Positions 22,476 through 33,410 of a stretch of 64,000 nucleotides of DNA are shown here, in pieces. The stretch spans positions 1 through 64,000 of the forward strand of contig JASWJB010000161.1 in assembly GCA_032433595.1 (NCBI GenBank), given 5' to 3'. A program made the translations under genes and the position numbers. The notes under the pieces are model-generated. The model was not told the origin of the DNA and did not search any database. It worked only from the letters and a program-made list of their open reading frames with translations. The stretch is from Conoideocrella luteorostrata. Lineage: Eukaryota; Ascomycota; Sordariomycetes; Hypocreales; Clavicipitaceae. Each line of letters starts with the position of its first letter. Position 1 is the stretch's first letter.

Positions 22476-23457
22476 TTAGGAAGCCTTGTCCTTGTTGTGA
22501 TAGTTTACAGCGTCATTCCAGCTGCGTTGTTGTTAGTTATGAGACTAAATCTGGTTGCCGGCCAAGCATATCGGTTATAGATGGGCCAGAGACTCCAAGA
22601 GTACTTACAACAGCGTCTTGTCTCCTGAACCCCACTGGAAGTTCTTCGTGCGGATGTTCTGATAGGGGTATTCGGTACGTTCTTCCAATGGAGGCATGTG
22701 GCTCCAATGCTCCCAGTGGTTGTTCCAGAGCATGTAAGCATTAGCGCCGGAAGCGACGAGGAAAAGAGGGACAGCGCTGCATAACTCTTGTTAGCCTGCA
22801 GTTCCTTATTGTGTTACCAGCAAACGAGCATCTAATCGCCCCGGCCCCCGGCATCACATCGTAGATGGCCGACGAGATACAGTCAGATACTTGTAACCGC
22901 CAACTGGAGGTATGCATCATTCGTATGAGAATGGACCACGCCTTGCCTGTAGCTGCGATCAGTTCAACGACCTTGCACGGTAAGACCCTTAGAGTCAACC
23001 CCTCACACCGAGAGCAAGAGGAACAGAAATGCCACATGAATAAACCCATTCAATTAAACAAGAAGTATGTTTATGCATGTGGCATTTCTGTCCCCCCGCA
23101 TTGAGTAAAGAGAGGATTCTATAGGCAAGACCGTTCGAATGTCGAAGCACTGACCCTATCGAGCATAAGCGTGGCGCTTCAGCAGATCGACCCATTGTTG
23201 ATCTGCTGACCTCATTGAACGTGACCGTGAGGCTTCAAGATAGAAGCCTCGCCAAGGGGTAGGGGCGCTTCGGCGATGACGTACTAGAGAGAGATCTTCT
23301 TCCACAGTTCGGTGGTGGATTTCGCGTGCTCCTTGATATGCTGTCGCTCCTTGATGAACTCGTTCTCGGCGGAGGTGCTGGCGAAGCGGCGCTGGGCCGG
23401 GGCGCGCAGCTGCGCACCGAAGCGCCAGGCGTTGCGGGCAACGGTTCTTGAGTGCAT
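22476..23457 (-). CDS. COX13: Cytochrome c oxidase subunit 6A (Cox13)
   Basis: Exons 23457-23285, 22776-22609 and 22521-22476 encode 128 residues, matching yeast Cox13 in length. Cox13 is a single-span inner-membrane subunit of respiratory complex IV. The start MHSRTVARNAWRFGAQLRAP is a basic targeting sequence ending near RRFAST. The mature chain follows with ENEFIKERQHIKEHAKST, LWKKISLYAVPLFLVASGAN (membrane span), HWEHWSHMPPLEERTEYPYQ, NIRTKNFQWGSGDKTL and FWNDAVNYHNKD. Intron 1 (GTACGT...CAG) is 508 nt, far longer than the others here, and holds three hairpins. Intron 2 (GTAAGT...CAG, CTAAC branch) is 87 nt. A CCAAT box lies about 100 bp before the start. I chose the ATG giving the compact targeting sequence; upstream in-frame Mets would add a poorly fitting extension. 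Confidence 0.95.
22777..23284 (-). other. Long hairpin-rich intron 1 of COX13
   Basis: This 508-nt intron splits the Tyr codon of KKISLY. It contains a near-perfect 23-bp inverted repeat (23023-23045 with 23069-23091, one mismatch, 23-nt loop). It also has a 10-bp stem around 23179-23209 and an 8-bp perfect stem at 23229-23250. No alternative coding exon is evident to me. Confidence 0.7.
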
Positions 23458-24598
23458 CTTTGAACGAATGTTGCAGCCGGGATGGGAGGTCAATCGTGAG
23501 GGGATTGGATGATGGCGGAACTTAAATGGTAAAAACATCAAGCCGAGGAGGTGGGCCAATAGACGCCCAAGCCAAATTCACGTGACTGGTGTGGTTCGCT
23601 GTGGCCAGCTGAGTCTGCTTTGGGAAGGGTGCGATTTATGCGACATGCAGTTCATACGTCCGATCATGGTGACTCTCAGTTTTGCCCTTTCTATCATCTC
23701 GAGCCACGTAGACCTTCATCCATTTGCAGCGATAAGGTTCGTAAACCGATTGATGCACGCCATCAGAGGTCTATTGTCTGCACGCTTATCTATCTAGCCG
23801 GGGCTGAGATTGTAAGCCAATTGAAGCATGTCATGAAAACCCAAATTGTCTGGATGTTTATCTGGCCGTGGTACGAAGTATCATGAATGACCTCAATGGC
23901 AAAGAGCTCCAGCCCGGGTCCTATAGGCCCAAGGTCATTTTGCGTCATTTCAGGTCAGCCGATGAGACAGGCGTGTGTGCGGGGTGACAATACCAGGTTG
24001 AAACCTTGAGGTGCTCAACGAGGATGTGTATGGCCCAACGCTTGGATAATGACAGTGAACGAATCTTCATTGTGATGCTGCCAACGCCCAACCATGCATT
24101 TCTCTTGGTTACAAATAACTTCCTCATAGTGACCCGATTGGCAGTTCCTTACCCAGTCCACCGTCCAATTAGCCAAATGCCCGATGTGGTGTCTTCTTGT
24201 CTCACCACACCAGTACTCTTAGTAACCCGAACTACTCTCGCCATCATCCAGTCAAAATTTCTGACACCTCTATGTACCTACCAATCATCATTCAAGTCCA
24301 AACAATAATTCATGCAGTCATTCATTCCCATGTGGCTTCTCAAACAAGAAGGTGATATGGTGATATCCGGCGAACTAAACACTAATGCTCGCGTTTTGTT
24401 CTCGTGGTTGGTCCGTGATCGACAAACTACAAAACGCCGCCATATCCTCTCGTACACCTCATACCCACCTATATCTGTATCTTCCTGATTATCTGATTAT
24501 CAGTGCTGATGCCAACAGATTAGTTGAAGTAATAGACTGGAGCTTGTCTACCAGCCTAGGGCCTGATCTCTCGGATAGCCATTGCATTGTAAAACAGC
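23458..24598. other. Upstream region of COX13
   Basis: About 1.1 kb between COX13 and the 3' end of the Arg-Asp-rich gene. It holds the COX13 promoter, including the CCAAT box at 23556 and a CACGTGAC element at about 23580. I see no gene. Confidence 0.5.
23556..23560. promoter_or_regulatory. CCAAT box upstream of COX13
   Basis: CCAAT on the plus strand lies 99-103 bp before the COX13 start codon. The HAP/CBC complex acts through such boxes in either orientation on fungal respiratory genes. Function here is inference. Confidence 0.4.
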
Positions 24599-27265
24599 TC
24601 ACTCCTCTTCATCTTCTTCGATCAGTGCAGGGGTGCGGCGCTCCGTACGACGTTTAGGTCTTCGGTGTCTTGAGCTGCTGATGTTACTGGCGGAGTCATC
24701 GGGCATGATGTCCATATCGTCGAGTCCCCAGTCATCGTCGCTACATCCTTCAACGTCGCTCCCACCAGCAGCCCAGCTTGGTCGTTCGTATCCAGATTGT
24801 TGGGAGTTGCCAGACCCGGGGGTGTGAAGCACATCAATGCGACGACGGCTTTGAAGGTTTTGCATCAAACCGGCACCGCGCAGTCGCAAAGCTGTTCTGA
24901 CCGTCTCGGCCTTTTGATGTAGTTTTTCGAAAGCGTCTTCTAAACTCTCCATGCCTGCATATATCTCCCGCTCTATTTCGGCGATAGCTGCCATTTCCAT
25001 CTCCTCGTCATTCGACACTGGCTGTTTGTTGCCCCCTTGAGTGCCGGATGACGAAAGACTGACAAAAGAGGCTGGAGTCGTGCCCCGAGAATATGGCGAG
25101 AACGGAGTCGTATTCCTTGAGCTCATGGCGGAGACGCCTCTAGGCAGGGGGCTCATGGAGGATCTGTGGCCGAAGGGCGTCTCGCCTCGTGATTCCAGAC
25201 CTGACATAATATCATCTGCGTCTGCCCCGGACCAAAGAAACCCATCAAACCGACCAGAAGTTAATATTTCCCATTCAGAGTTGTTGATATTTGATATTGT
25301 CACAAGTAAGTCGTGCGTGTGTGCATTTTTCACTAGATAGCTTGCACATTCAGCATCCCGTGGGGCTTGCTGTAATCGGTAAAGGCGCTGAAGTGACAGC
25401 CCTGATTTGATAATGAAGTCGTTGCGTGGTCGCTGCGCCGGAGTTGGGGCCCTTGTGGCAGACTTGAGCTCCTTAGACCCACACAGAAGTGCGTTGAAAA
25501 ATGGACGGTCTTCGGCGTCCATGTTTGTCAAAATGGCGAATGTGAGTGTCTCATCGTCAACGTCCTGTGGAGGGGGCGCTGGAGTCTCGCCAGTTTTATT
25601 GAGCCACTTGTCAACAGCGGACCTGACTTTCTTTGACTGGCGGAGATAATGTTCTCTGAACTCTTCAGCAATGTCTGGATCCATCTTGACAGGAGACGCA
25701 GGCCGTGGAGGAACTTCCGCCGACACCTCGGCGGCTTTGGCGCCAATTTCAGCCAAGTCAAATGGTGGCCATGATGGAAGTTCAAGTCGTCCGCTGACCC
25801 ACTCCAGAACATCTCCCCACGTTAATCCTTTATGAATTTCGTGAGATTGGTCGCACATGACACATGCGCAGCCATGTGGAGGAAGGTCTCGAGAAAAGAC
25901 ATTTTCCAGCCGATCCAACAAGCGCCGGGCCACTGATCTGTGGCCAGTTGCAACTGCCACAGAGCCTTGTTTTGATAGAACGTTGGAATATTGGTCGAGC
26001 AAATTGAAAAACGGTGAAAATAACGTATCTGCGCCGGTCAAGGGGGGATTCAGTGGCCGAGCTCCATTTTGTAAGGGGAGGACGGATAGGAAGTTCCGTG
26101 GAACTGGATAAGGGAGGCCGCCGTTCTGCAAGAGATAATCAACTCGGGGTATATCGTGGATGTCTACTGCCGGTGGAGGAGGTGGAGGAGGTGGAGGAGC
26201 ACCAGGCATAGAAGCTGGCGTTGCCGTCTTGGAAGGGAAGCTGGACCCTTGATCGCTAAAGTCCGGAGTAGACCGACCTTTGCTTCCTTCGTACATGTGA
26301 GGGGGGAATCGGGCCGTCTGTGTGGGCGTCCGAGGTGAAGAATCCTGAACACTGGATGGTGAAGATTCACCGTCCCGACCCTCCATCCTCCTCGAGCTAC
26401 TACGATTAGAGTCTGATCGTTTTACTGAGTGGCGTGATGAAGTCGATCTTGTAGAGCCCGATGGACGAAGTTTCTCCTGCGATTTGTGCTCCCTCGTTTT
26501 GACATATGTAGCTTGACTTGACGAACCAGATCTTCTGCTAACTTTAGACCTGTCATCGTTGCGAGACGCCGACCTGGAAACGCCTGACACCGTAGACTTG
26601 GGCGGACAGGGCTCAACGTCCTTGTTGTCGTCGGAGCCTTTCCTCTTATCGGCAGAGATATCTGTCTCAGGAGGGGTGGGTGGCCGAGAGCCCTTTTTCG
26701 ACGTGGAAGGCTTTCGAGCCAAATCCGCGGATTTGGCTCTCCGCTCTTCGTCACCAACATCCGTGGGCTCGGGAGTGAGTGAGGCTGCTTGTCTCTGTTC
26801 ACCGAGGTCGTCGCGACTCATCACCGCTTCCTTGCTATGAGCCTTGCTGAGTGTCGGGTAAGGCAGAGAGACGCGTTGCTGATCGAGCGAAACTTTGGAC
26901 ATATTTGCGGTCAAGTCGCTCGTTGAGCCAATTTTGTCTCGAGACTCATGATTTTCTTTCTCCCTGTCTCTACCTCTGTCTCTGTCTCTGTCTCTGTCTC
27001 TGTCTCTGTCTCTATCTCTATCTCTATCTCTGTCTCCGTCTCTGTCCTTGTCCCTTTTCTTGTGTCGCCTAGTAGAGGCCTCGCTGGCGTCGACTCCGAG
27101 CTTGCTGCGTGAGGACGAGGACGTCTTAGAAGACCTGTGGCGGCGCTCACGTTGGTGGTCCTTATCTCGATCTGGTTTTCTTTCCGACTTCGAGCGTCGA
27201 TGCTTCTCACGCGTCCCCTCGTCGGCGCCTGAGTCGACTTCGGCGTCATGATCCTTGGAGAGCAT
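24599..27265 (-). CDS. Large conserved fungal protein with Arg-Asp repeat N terminus
   Basis: One exon of 888 residues. The first 370 residues are disordered: Lys/Arg/Ser-rich, with an Arg-Asp dipeptide run at about 71-100 encoded by a hexanucleotide (TCTCTG)n repeat near 26975-27045, then a nine-Pro run near 358. The conserved part begins VDYLLQNGGLPYPVPRNFLS and includes PLTGADTLFSPFFNLLDQYS, ATGHRSVARRLLDRLENVFS, a CACVMCDQSHEIHKGLTW segment with paired Cys and His, VKMDPDIAEEFREHYLRQSK and LVTISNINNSEWEILTSGRF. A coiled-coil-like segment near 790-830 (EMAAIAEIEREIYAGMESLE) precedes an acidic tail. I know this as a family of filamentous fungi. A mismatch-specific DNA glycosylase label is sometimes attached, but I see no catalytic motif for it. 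RS/RD-like N termini occur in RNA-processing proteins, which is only a hint. Function unknown. Confidence 0.85.
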   Translation of the reverse strand: MLSKDHDAEVDSGADEGTREKHRRSKSERKPDRDKDHQRERRHRSSKTSSSSRSKLGVDASEASTRRHKKRDKDRDGDRDRDRDRDRDRDRDRDRDRGRDREKENHESRDKIGSTSDLTANMSKVSLDQQRVSLPYPTLSKAHSKEAVMSRDDLGEQRQAASLTPEPTDVGDEERRAKSADLARKPSTSKKGSRPPTPPETDISADKRKGSDDNKDVEPCPPKSTVSGVSRSASRNDDRSKVSRRSGSSSQATYVKTREHKSQEKLRPSGSTRSTSSRHSVKRSDSNRSSSRRMEGRDGESSPSSVQDSSPRTPTQTARFPPHMYEGSKGRSTPDFSDQGSSFPSKTATPASMPGAPPPPPPPPPAVDIHDIPRVDYLLQNGGLPYPVPRNFLSVLPLQNGARPLNPPLTGADTLFSPFFNLLDQYSNVLSKQGSVAVATGHRSVARRLLDRLENVFSRDLPPHGCACVMCDQSHEIHKGLTWGDVLEWVSGRLELPSWPPFDLAEIGAKAAEVSAEVPPRPASPVKMDPDIAEEFREHYLRQSKKVRSAVDKWLNKTGETPAPPPQDVDDETLTFAILTNMDAEDRPFFNALLCGSKELKSATRAPTPAQRPRNDFIIKSGLSLQRLYRLQQAPRDAECASYLVKNAHTHDLLVTISNINNSEWEILTSGRFDGFLWSGADADDIMSGLESRGETPFGHRSSMSPLPRGVSAMSSRNTTPFSPYSRGTTPASFVSLSSSGTQGGNKQPVSNDEEMEMAAIAEIEREIYAGMESLEDAFEKLHQKAETVRTALRLRGAGLMQNLQSRRRIDVLHTPGSGNSQQSGYERPSWAAGGSDVEGCSDDDWGLDDMDIMPDDSASNISSSRHRRPKRRTERRTPALIEEDEEE
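26957..27048. repeat. Hexanucleotide (TCTCTG)n repeat inside coding sequence
   Basis: The plus strand shows about a dozen TCTCTG or TCTCTA units. On the coding strand they read as alternating Arg and Asp codons. Length changes in steps of six would keep the frame and vary the charged run. Confidence 0.8.
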
Positions 27266-29932
27266 GTCAGATCATCAGGCCCAAGTTGGCCGGAGGCGAG
27301 TGGATGGTGGTAGCGGTCAGGCAATGGTGCCTTGGAAACACAGAGCGCCGACGGATGGGACAAGGGCGAGTGACCGACTTATTGTCTGTCGCGAATGAAC
27401 GTGGAGGGGTGGCGAGGAAGCCTGGACAGGTGCGTTCCGTCTGGTTCGGGCACCGATGACGGATAAGTTCGCTAGTAATCGAAAGAAGGTGGTGGTGTGT
27501 GGAGTGCACTTGGCGTCGGAGCAAACCGAGGGGCGGATGCGTAATGACACAAAATGAGGGGAGGTAAGTAAGAATATTGTCGCAAGTCTGAATATGAATG
27601 GAAGAAGTAACGAAAGATCAAAAAAGACAACACGGTACGGAGGGCAGTTGTGACAACGGCCGTGCAAATCTGTAGAGGGCCATGGAATGGAAAGTCAAAG
27701 TTGCAGGTGTCTGCGTCACGCACTCGGCGCCAGCTAGACCTTGAAGTTCTGGTCTGGTCTGGTCTAGTCGATTGGTGGTTGTTGACTAGTAACTCCGTAC
27801 TGTGGTGGGCGGTTGACGCTGGTGGGGAGGAGGTTAGTGTTGGGGGTCCAGCAGGACCATAACTAGCAATCAGCAAGCGCTTGATAATCCTTCTCGGCGC
27901 GTGCGTGGGTTTCAACGCCCTATAGAACCTGGTGCATCGTCATGTTACACAGCCTGCATCGTTTGGCTGCGTACGCACGAATTATGCACGACATTGCACA
28001 AACGAAAATGTAGTAGCTACAGAGTAGTTAGATAATGATCAGATAGAGGCCATGCGGCGGCTCTGTGGGACGCGGGAGCTGCCCGGCACCTGCTTGGCTG
28101 CTTGCACAGGCGGTCAGAGGGCCAGAGACTCAAAGGTCAAGTAGTGGATCGCAGGCCCCTCCAAAGCCCCTCCAAGGCCCCTGGCCGCTGTGGAGCTGCT
28201 TGCTGGCGGTGCTCATTGGGCTGCACTCGCTGACTCTGGCGGCCCGACCAGTCATCTTGCCATCGTGCCATCGTGCCATCTTGTTACCATCTTGCCAGCC
28301 TGCCAGCTGTAAGTCACCGCCTCTAACCGCCGCCAGCTGTGTGACAGGTGCCCCCCCGTACCGGACCCATATAATGGCCTAACAAAATCTACTTCAAAGT
28401 AACTCCGTAGTTGTATTGCTCGAATCTGACGGCGGCCTCGCCAGATCTTGCGACAGACGCTGCCGCGCCTCCACCCACTCCTGACATGTGTAATCTGTTC
28501 GAATCCGGCAGTGGACGAACTATCTAGGCCCTAACCCAGCAATAGCAATATCCAGCATCGTCAGAGCAAGGTTAGCTCCTCCGCTTTATGTGTAAATCAT
28601 TTGCCCCGGGTTGGTGGGCAGATCGTTAGAATACCCCAGTACCCGTTCATACCTAGGCGAAGGATGTATTACAGTGGGTGGGCACACAGAAACTGATTCC
28701 GAGCCATACACAACCTAATCGCGTATTGGCTTGGATTTATTGCTGTGGTCACTACTCCGTGCTGTACTCGTATATTCATAATTATACTGGCGGAGATTCG
28801 CTCAGCGACCCAACTAAAGTGAAGCTATCAGATACACCGGCTGTGAACAATATTGTTCTAAGGTGAGATAATGGCTGTCTCAAAATCGTGGTCCGTTGTG
28901 ACGTCGACCTTGATGGGATAACTCTACTCCTGTCTTACTATATCAGACATTCCGCTGGGAAAGTCCATGCTAGAGGAGTCTACGTCGTCGTCGCAGTCAC
29001 CCAAGCGGAACAGGGCTTGCTCACCGACGTTACCGCTTCTCCATGAAGGTGCTCCTCCTTCGACGATGTCTCGTAAATCACCCCGTGTCCAATGTATATG
29101 GAGTAATTGAAAGTGTTTGGTAACCCGGCTAGCTTTGTCGCGTTGGGTGCCAGAAATATTTCAACAACAATAAGTTGGCATGCGTTGTGGTCGTCTTTTA
29201 TTGCTCGCTGATTGAACACTTCCGGTGACTCTCATAGTTTTGCGCATCCCCTATAACCTTCACCGTCAAAGAGCTTTCCCTCTCTTCCCCCCCCCCTGGT
29301 GCAGCTGCAGCTGAGGATTATGAGACTAGATGTGGGCACTGACAATGAGAGCCTACACGTTGACCTTCTGAATACAGCCCCGGCGTAGCTGCCCATTCCT
29401 CTACAGAGCCAGCAGAAATCACGAGCCGTAGTGGTTTGGATGCCTGTGCCAGACTGAAGTAGCTGCCTCACTAATCTCAGAGCTTTGTTGTGTTCACAAA
29501 TTCAGGTCTACACCGAGCCAATGTGGCGATGCTCTCCCCATTTGAGTGCACATCTCGATACCACACTGGCAAACGATTTTATGGCAATGAACCAAGCAAA
29601 AGATAGTCATTCTATCCAGCAGCACCCTAGACAGGGTCCAAATTTACGCCAACTTTGCAGGCCAGCCTGATTCTATGAATCTTGCTAGCTAGCTTGCTTT
29701 CGCACGATTGTGCAACGGATGAGCATCACGTTTCATGTGGCTAATTTTAACGAAATTCTGACTGAATAACCAGTCTGGAAAAGATGATAGAAGAAGCTAA
29801 ATAAATAGGTAATCTACACAAGGACATTGAGGAAGCCGATTAGGACCCATTTATGACAAGAACTCTTCCTTTTGTATTCTTTCCTCCGATTAACTCAATG
29901 CCGGTCATCCCGAAAGCAAAATTACGCCGTGT
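27266..29932. other. Intergenic stretch
   Basis: About 2.7 kb. The right-hand 600 bp nearest the Arg-Asp-rich gene is its promoter and leader. Short direct repeats of GCCCCTCCAA (28150-28180) and CCATCGTG (28260-28280) occur. No domain-bearing frame is seen. Confidence 0.45.
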
Positions 29933-30346
29933 TTAAGTTAAAGTCCTAAGCGACTCTTCATGACACAGCCAGTGAGCTTCCAGTAATGGAGGAAGTGGCT
30001 GATCGTCATGAGTGACGACGACTAGATCATAGTTCGACTTCTTGGCCGAAACATCTGCCATCTGTCTCATCATCGCCTCTTCCCATGTCCTCTCCCATGC
30101 CTCCTTATTTGTCCCTTCGAACATCCCCTTCCTCCCTTCTTCAATGTCTGTAAAGACTTCAATGTCCCCAATGTCTCCCTCAATCTCTTCAAACTCCTCG
30201 TACGTCTCGTCTAGCTCATCGTTCGCTGCGTTGTCTGCCTCCACGAACATCTCGTCGTCCATCTTGTCGACTTTCTTCTCACTCATCCCCATGTGGGTCG
30301 CCTCAGTTATCAAATGATATCGCATTAGAACATGGCCAATCAGCAT
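29933..30346 (-). CDS. Hypothetical acidic protein
   Basis: A 137-residue frame with a strongly biased acidic middle (DELDETYEEFEEIEGDIGDI) and AWERTWEEAMMRQMADVSAK. An internal Met (MSEKKVDKMDDEMFV) is an alternative start. I do not recognise a family and see no intron. Acidic, helical composition argues mildly for real coding. The opposite strand is also open over much of it, so it may be chance. Confidence 0.3.
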   Translation of the reverse strand: MLIGHVLMRYHLITEATHMGMSEKKVDKMDDEMFVEADNAANDELDETYEEFEEIEGDIGDIEVFTDIEEGRKGMFEGTNKEAWERTWEEAMMRQMADVSAKKSNYDLVVVTHDDQPLPPLLEAHWLCHEESLRTLT

Positions 30347-31110
30347 GTTAAGAACCTGGACAGTAATGGCTGACCGGGTCCAACGAGCGGAGAGCCCGCT
30401 GCTATATCGGTGGAATACGTCGAGCCTTAAGGGGTACCAGAATTGGAGAGAAAGCAGGAAACGCGCTCAGGTGATGGAGCTTTCATCTATTGCGAGGATC
30501 AGCTCGCACAGAGACGCCGGCGGGGCAGCTTCGTACTGCTGGCGCTTGTGGCCATGCTGTGTTGTTCGAGTCTCGAAGATTCGACCGCTGCAAATGGAAG
30601 AATCTTCGGCCGGCTGCAATTATATAGGCGCTACTTTATCGTGCTTCAATATGGTCATTCTATTCATGCATGGTGAGTAATGGGCATCAACCAACAGCGC
30701 GTCCGGGCAGCAAGAGATCCATAGCATGCTGTGAGGATTGCGCGTGGAATACGGCTGTGTAGACGAGCAGGCATAAGTCAGGGCTCTTCCAGCGTACGCC
30801 GTACAACAGCCTGCTATCAAAACTCCGTAAATCTGACCTCGAGGAAGCAGCATATTAATCCTCGTTCCCGTCATTTCAACAGTGGCCGCCGCCAAAATGG
30901 GGACAAGACGGCTCCTCGGCTCAATTCCAATGTTTGCCGATGCGACTAGCCCTCGATTTCCCAAACGCAATGTTGTGGTCGGTCGGTCGGTCGGTGTAAG
31001 CATCTTTGAAGGCCAATTCTTTCAAGGATAGCGTTAACTATTCAGCACCCTCCGCTAACAGAATAATTTGCGTCATGACACTTGTGTAGTAGTTTATATA
31101 TATATTTTTA

Positions 31111-31254
31111 CTTTATATTTTTACTTTATATTTTTGCTTTATATTTTTGCTTTATATTTTTGCTTTATATTTTTGCTTTATATTTTTGCTTTATATTTTT
31201 GCTTTTTATTTTTATTTTTACTTTTACTTTTACTTTTACTTTATTTTTTTCTTT
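31111..31254. repeat. 13-bp minisatellite followed by CTTTTA repeats
   Basis: Seven tandem copies of CTTTATATTTTTG (the first ending in A) run from 31111 to 31201. They pass into degenerate CTTTTA units to about 31254. The translation in any frame is simple sequence and not a protein. Confidence 0.9.
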
Positions 31255-31394
31255 ACTTGAAACTATACTCTATATTACACACTATATTATATAGACGCTA
31301 TATTGCACGCTAGTATACGCTATTATGCGCTGACTTCTTTAATCTTCTCGGTTATCACCACCACGCAAGATCGAGGGACTCAGGTTGATCGACA

Positions 31395-31515
31395 CATTTG
31401 AAAAATTTTGATGAAGAGCGATCTTCGTTTCTACAAGTAAGAGGCATACTATCCCATGAAAACTGGCGATGTGGTCAATGGTCACTTCCAGATTGTGGCG
31501 AAACTGGGTTTACGG
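31395..31515 (+). pseudogene. Possible SRPK-like protein kinase N-terminal fragment
   Basis: From 31441 the frame reads EAYYPMKTGDVVNGHFQIVA then KLGLR. This resembles the start of fungal SRPK-type kinases, where a YYPV-x-GD motif leads into the glycine loop. A segment like KNFDEERSSF just upstream, separated by a stop, fits the same region. The glycine loop itself is lost (GLR instead of G-x-G) and no later kinase motif is found. It is probably a relic; the match is short. Confidence 0.3.
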
Positions 31516-32427
31516 TATAACCTCAACCGTCACGCTTAGGGCTGGTTCCAACATCCAGCAAGAGAAGCTGGAAATTGACCCAAACAAAGACGTTTGACAC
31601 GATGCAAGAAGAGAAAACGTAGGCGGTTGCGATTTGCAGGCATGTGGATGGGACCGTACTGTAGGTATCTGGCGGCTGCGGGCTCTAACGTTACTTGAAC
31701 GTGATGATAATAGCTGACCTGTTGACTCGGAAAGAAAGAATTGCCCGTCCCAAAGTGACACGAATGCGTCTGAAGGGGTTGGAGAACTTATCACCTAGTT
31801 TGGCGCCCGGCTGGATAACGACGCCGATACCCTCGCGGTATCAGCATGTCAGCCCCTGATGTTGCCAGTCAAGCAGGCATTTGTGGGTGTGAGAGTCTAC
31901 TCGTCGCTTGTGTGTAGCTAAGGGATGAACTGTACTAAATAGCCTGTTTATCTCTATTCCATGTTGACCTCAATTGGCTGTATGTAGCTATAATTCTGTG
32001 CATCAAAGGGAGGGACAATAGCTGACCAAGACAGCCATACCAGTTATTGATGTTCTGCATTTAGGAACTAAGAGGAGAGCTCTCTTAAAGTACGTCCGTT
32101 CATCATGATAGAATATGTGAACCATCAAATGGACATAGGAAAGTGCTCAAAATAGCCCGGGCGGAATGCTCAGAACCAGCCAAATTTTGATCCCAATATC
32201 GATCCCGCCAAGCTTGAGATGTTGGATCGTCAAGCCTCAAATGTCTTACTTCAGCTGTCAAAACTTGAATCTCCCACTATAGGCTCCCCTGACAAGAACA
32301 AAACTAAGGAGGGTGAAAATTTATTGTATGGTTCCAACATCAGTGAAAAAGGCTTTTCGGCAACGATATGTACAGTTACGTATTTTTGTGGGTTCTCTGC
32401 ATCAAGAGCTCGAAGCGCACCGAGCCA

Positions 32428-33410
32428 CTAGTCATGATGCCGACGGCGAGCCTGCGATCTCATCATTGGTATCCTTGACAGGCTGCCAAGATCAGAGATC
32501 TGAGATAGCCCACCGGCGGATTCGTCGGAGACACGGGATAGCGATGTGCTGTTTCTGCCAGACTGTGGGATGCTATTTCGGCTTGCGATGAAGGTGTTTT
32601 CTGTGGAGGTCTCGCTTTGTGGGATTGGAGTCGAACTCCCACTGGTAGATGAACGAAGTTGCCTCCTAGCGAGACGTTGGTTTTCCTCGCTTATAGCTCT
32701 CTCGTCCGTCGTATCTTTAGACACTGAAGTTGGAGTGCTATCTGGATATCCAGAATCATGTAGAGATGTGATATCGAAGACTAGAGGCCCCAACTGGCGG
32801 TGATGTGAGCGGTTGCCAGTCGAAGTCGCAGTGTCCGAGCTCTCAAAGCTGGTTGATGAAGACGGACCGCTGGGAGTGTCCAATGGCAAGTTTAACTCTC
32901 TCTTTTTGCGCTTGATGCTTGCTCTCTCGGAGCTTTTCCTGCGAAACATGTGATCCGGAGGTGGCCACTTAATCATCGTTAGTACGAAGCCGGGGCATGC
33001 GAAAGATGGTCATTTACACATACCCCTCTGATTTCCGATAGATCTGGCCCGCCCTGCCTAGCGTAACGCGCAAGAGTTGACGCTCTGAACGTCTCATCCT
33101 CTGGTGCGCCGTGCATTACGGAGCGATTGCCGCCGTAGACTCGCGCAATTGTACCTAAACCCAGCAGATCGAGTCGAGCGGGAGTCATCGACGTTGGGCC
33201 ATTCCAAACTGCTGGAGGGGGAGGGGGAGGTGGAGGTGGAGTTTCCAGACGATCGGATTCTTGACTCTCAGACAAGTGGCTTCGCAGATTGTCCCAGGGC
33301 GTATCGTCTGAGGTCGAAGCTGATGTTGATGCAACACCGCGCTCTGGTGACTGTAAAGCAAGGCTTTGGCGCGGTGGAGTTCTCGGTGGACTTGGCCGCA
33401 ACGGGATCAT
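32428..33410 (-). CDS. Conserved fungal hypothetical protein, Pro/Ser-rich
   Basis: Exons 33410-33024 and 32967-32428 encode 308 residues. The 56-nt intron (GTATGT...TTAAG, with a perfect TACTAAC branch site 10 nt from the acceptor) joins EIRG to WPPPDHMFRRKSS in phase 0. The N terminus is MIPLRPSPPRTPPRQSL. A nine-Pro run at about 57-65 precedes the best conserved-looking segment: MTPARLDLLGLGTIARVYGG and ETFRASTLARYARQGGPDLS. The C-terminal half is Ser/Thr-rich, with basic KRKKREL and probable phosphorylation sites. I believe similar proteins exist in related Sordariomycetes but know no function. No signal peptide or membrane segment is visible. It could act as a disordered regulator, which is guesswork. 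Confidence 0.75.

Larger units (their letters stand above)
30347..32427. other. Intergenic stretch with minisatellite and kinase-like fragment
   Basis: About 2.1 kb. It contains the 13-bp minisatellite at 31111-31201 and a short kinase-like fragment at 31395-31515, both listed separately. Nothing else is supported. Confidence 0.45.

Noticed and set aside
24599..27265. Mismatch-specific DNA glycosylase label for the Arg-Asp-rich protein
   Set aside because: I see no helix-hairpin-helix or glycosylase catalytic motif; the label is probably inherited error.
28470..28530. tRNA B-box-like string GTTCGAATCC
   Set aside because: The flanking bases do not form a T-arm stem or an acceptor stem, and no A box is found at the right distance.
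31068..31313. Plus-strand open frames rich in Phe, Leu and Tyr
   Set aside because: They are translations of the 13-bp and CTTTTA tandem repeats and carry no protein signal.
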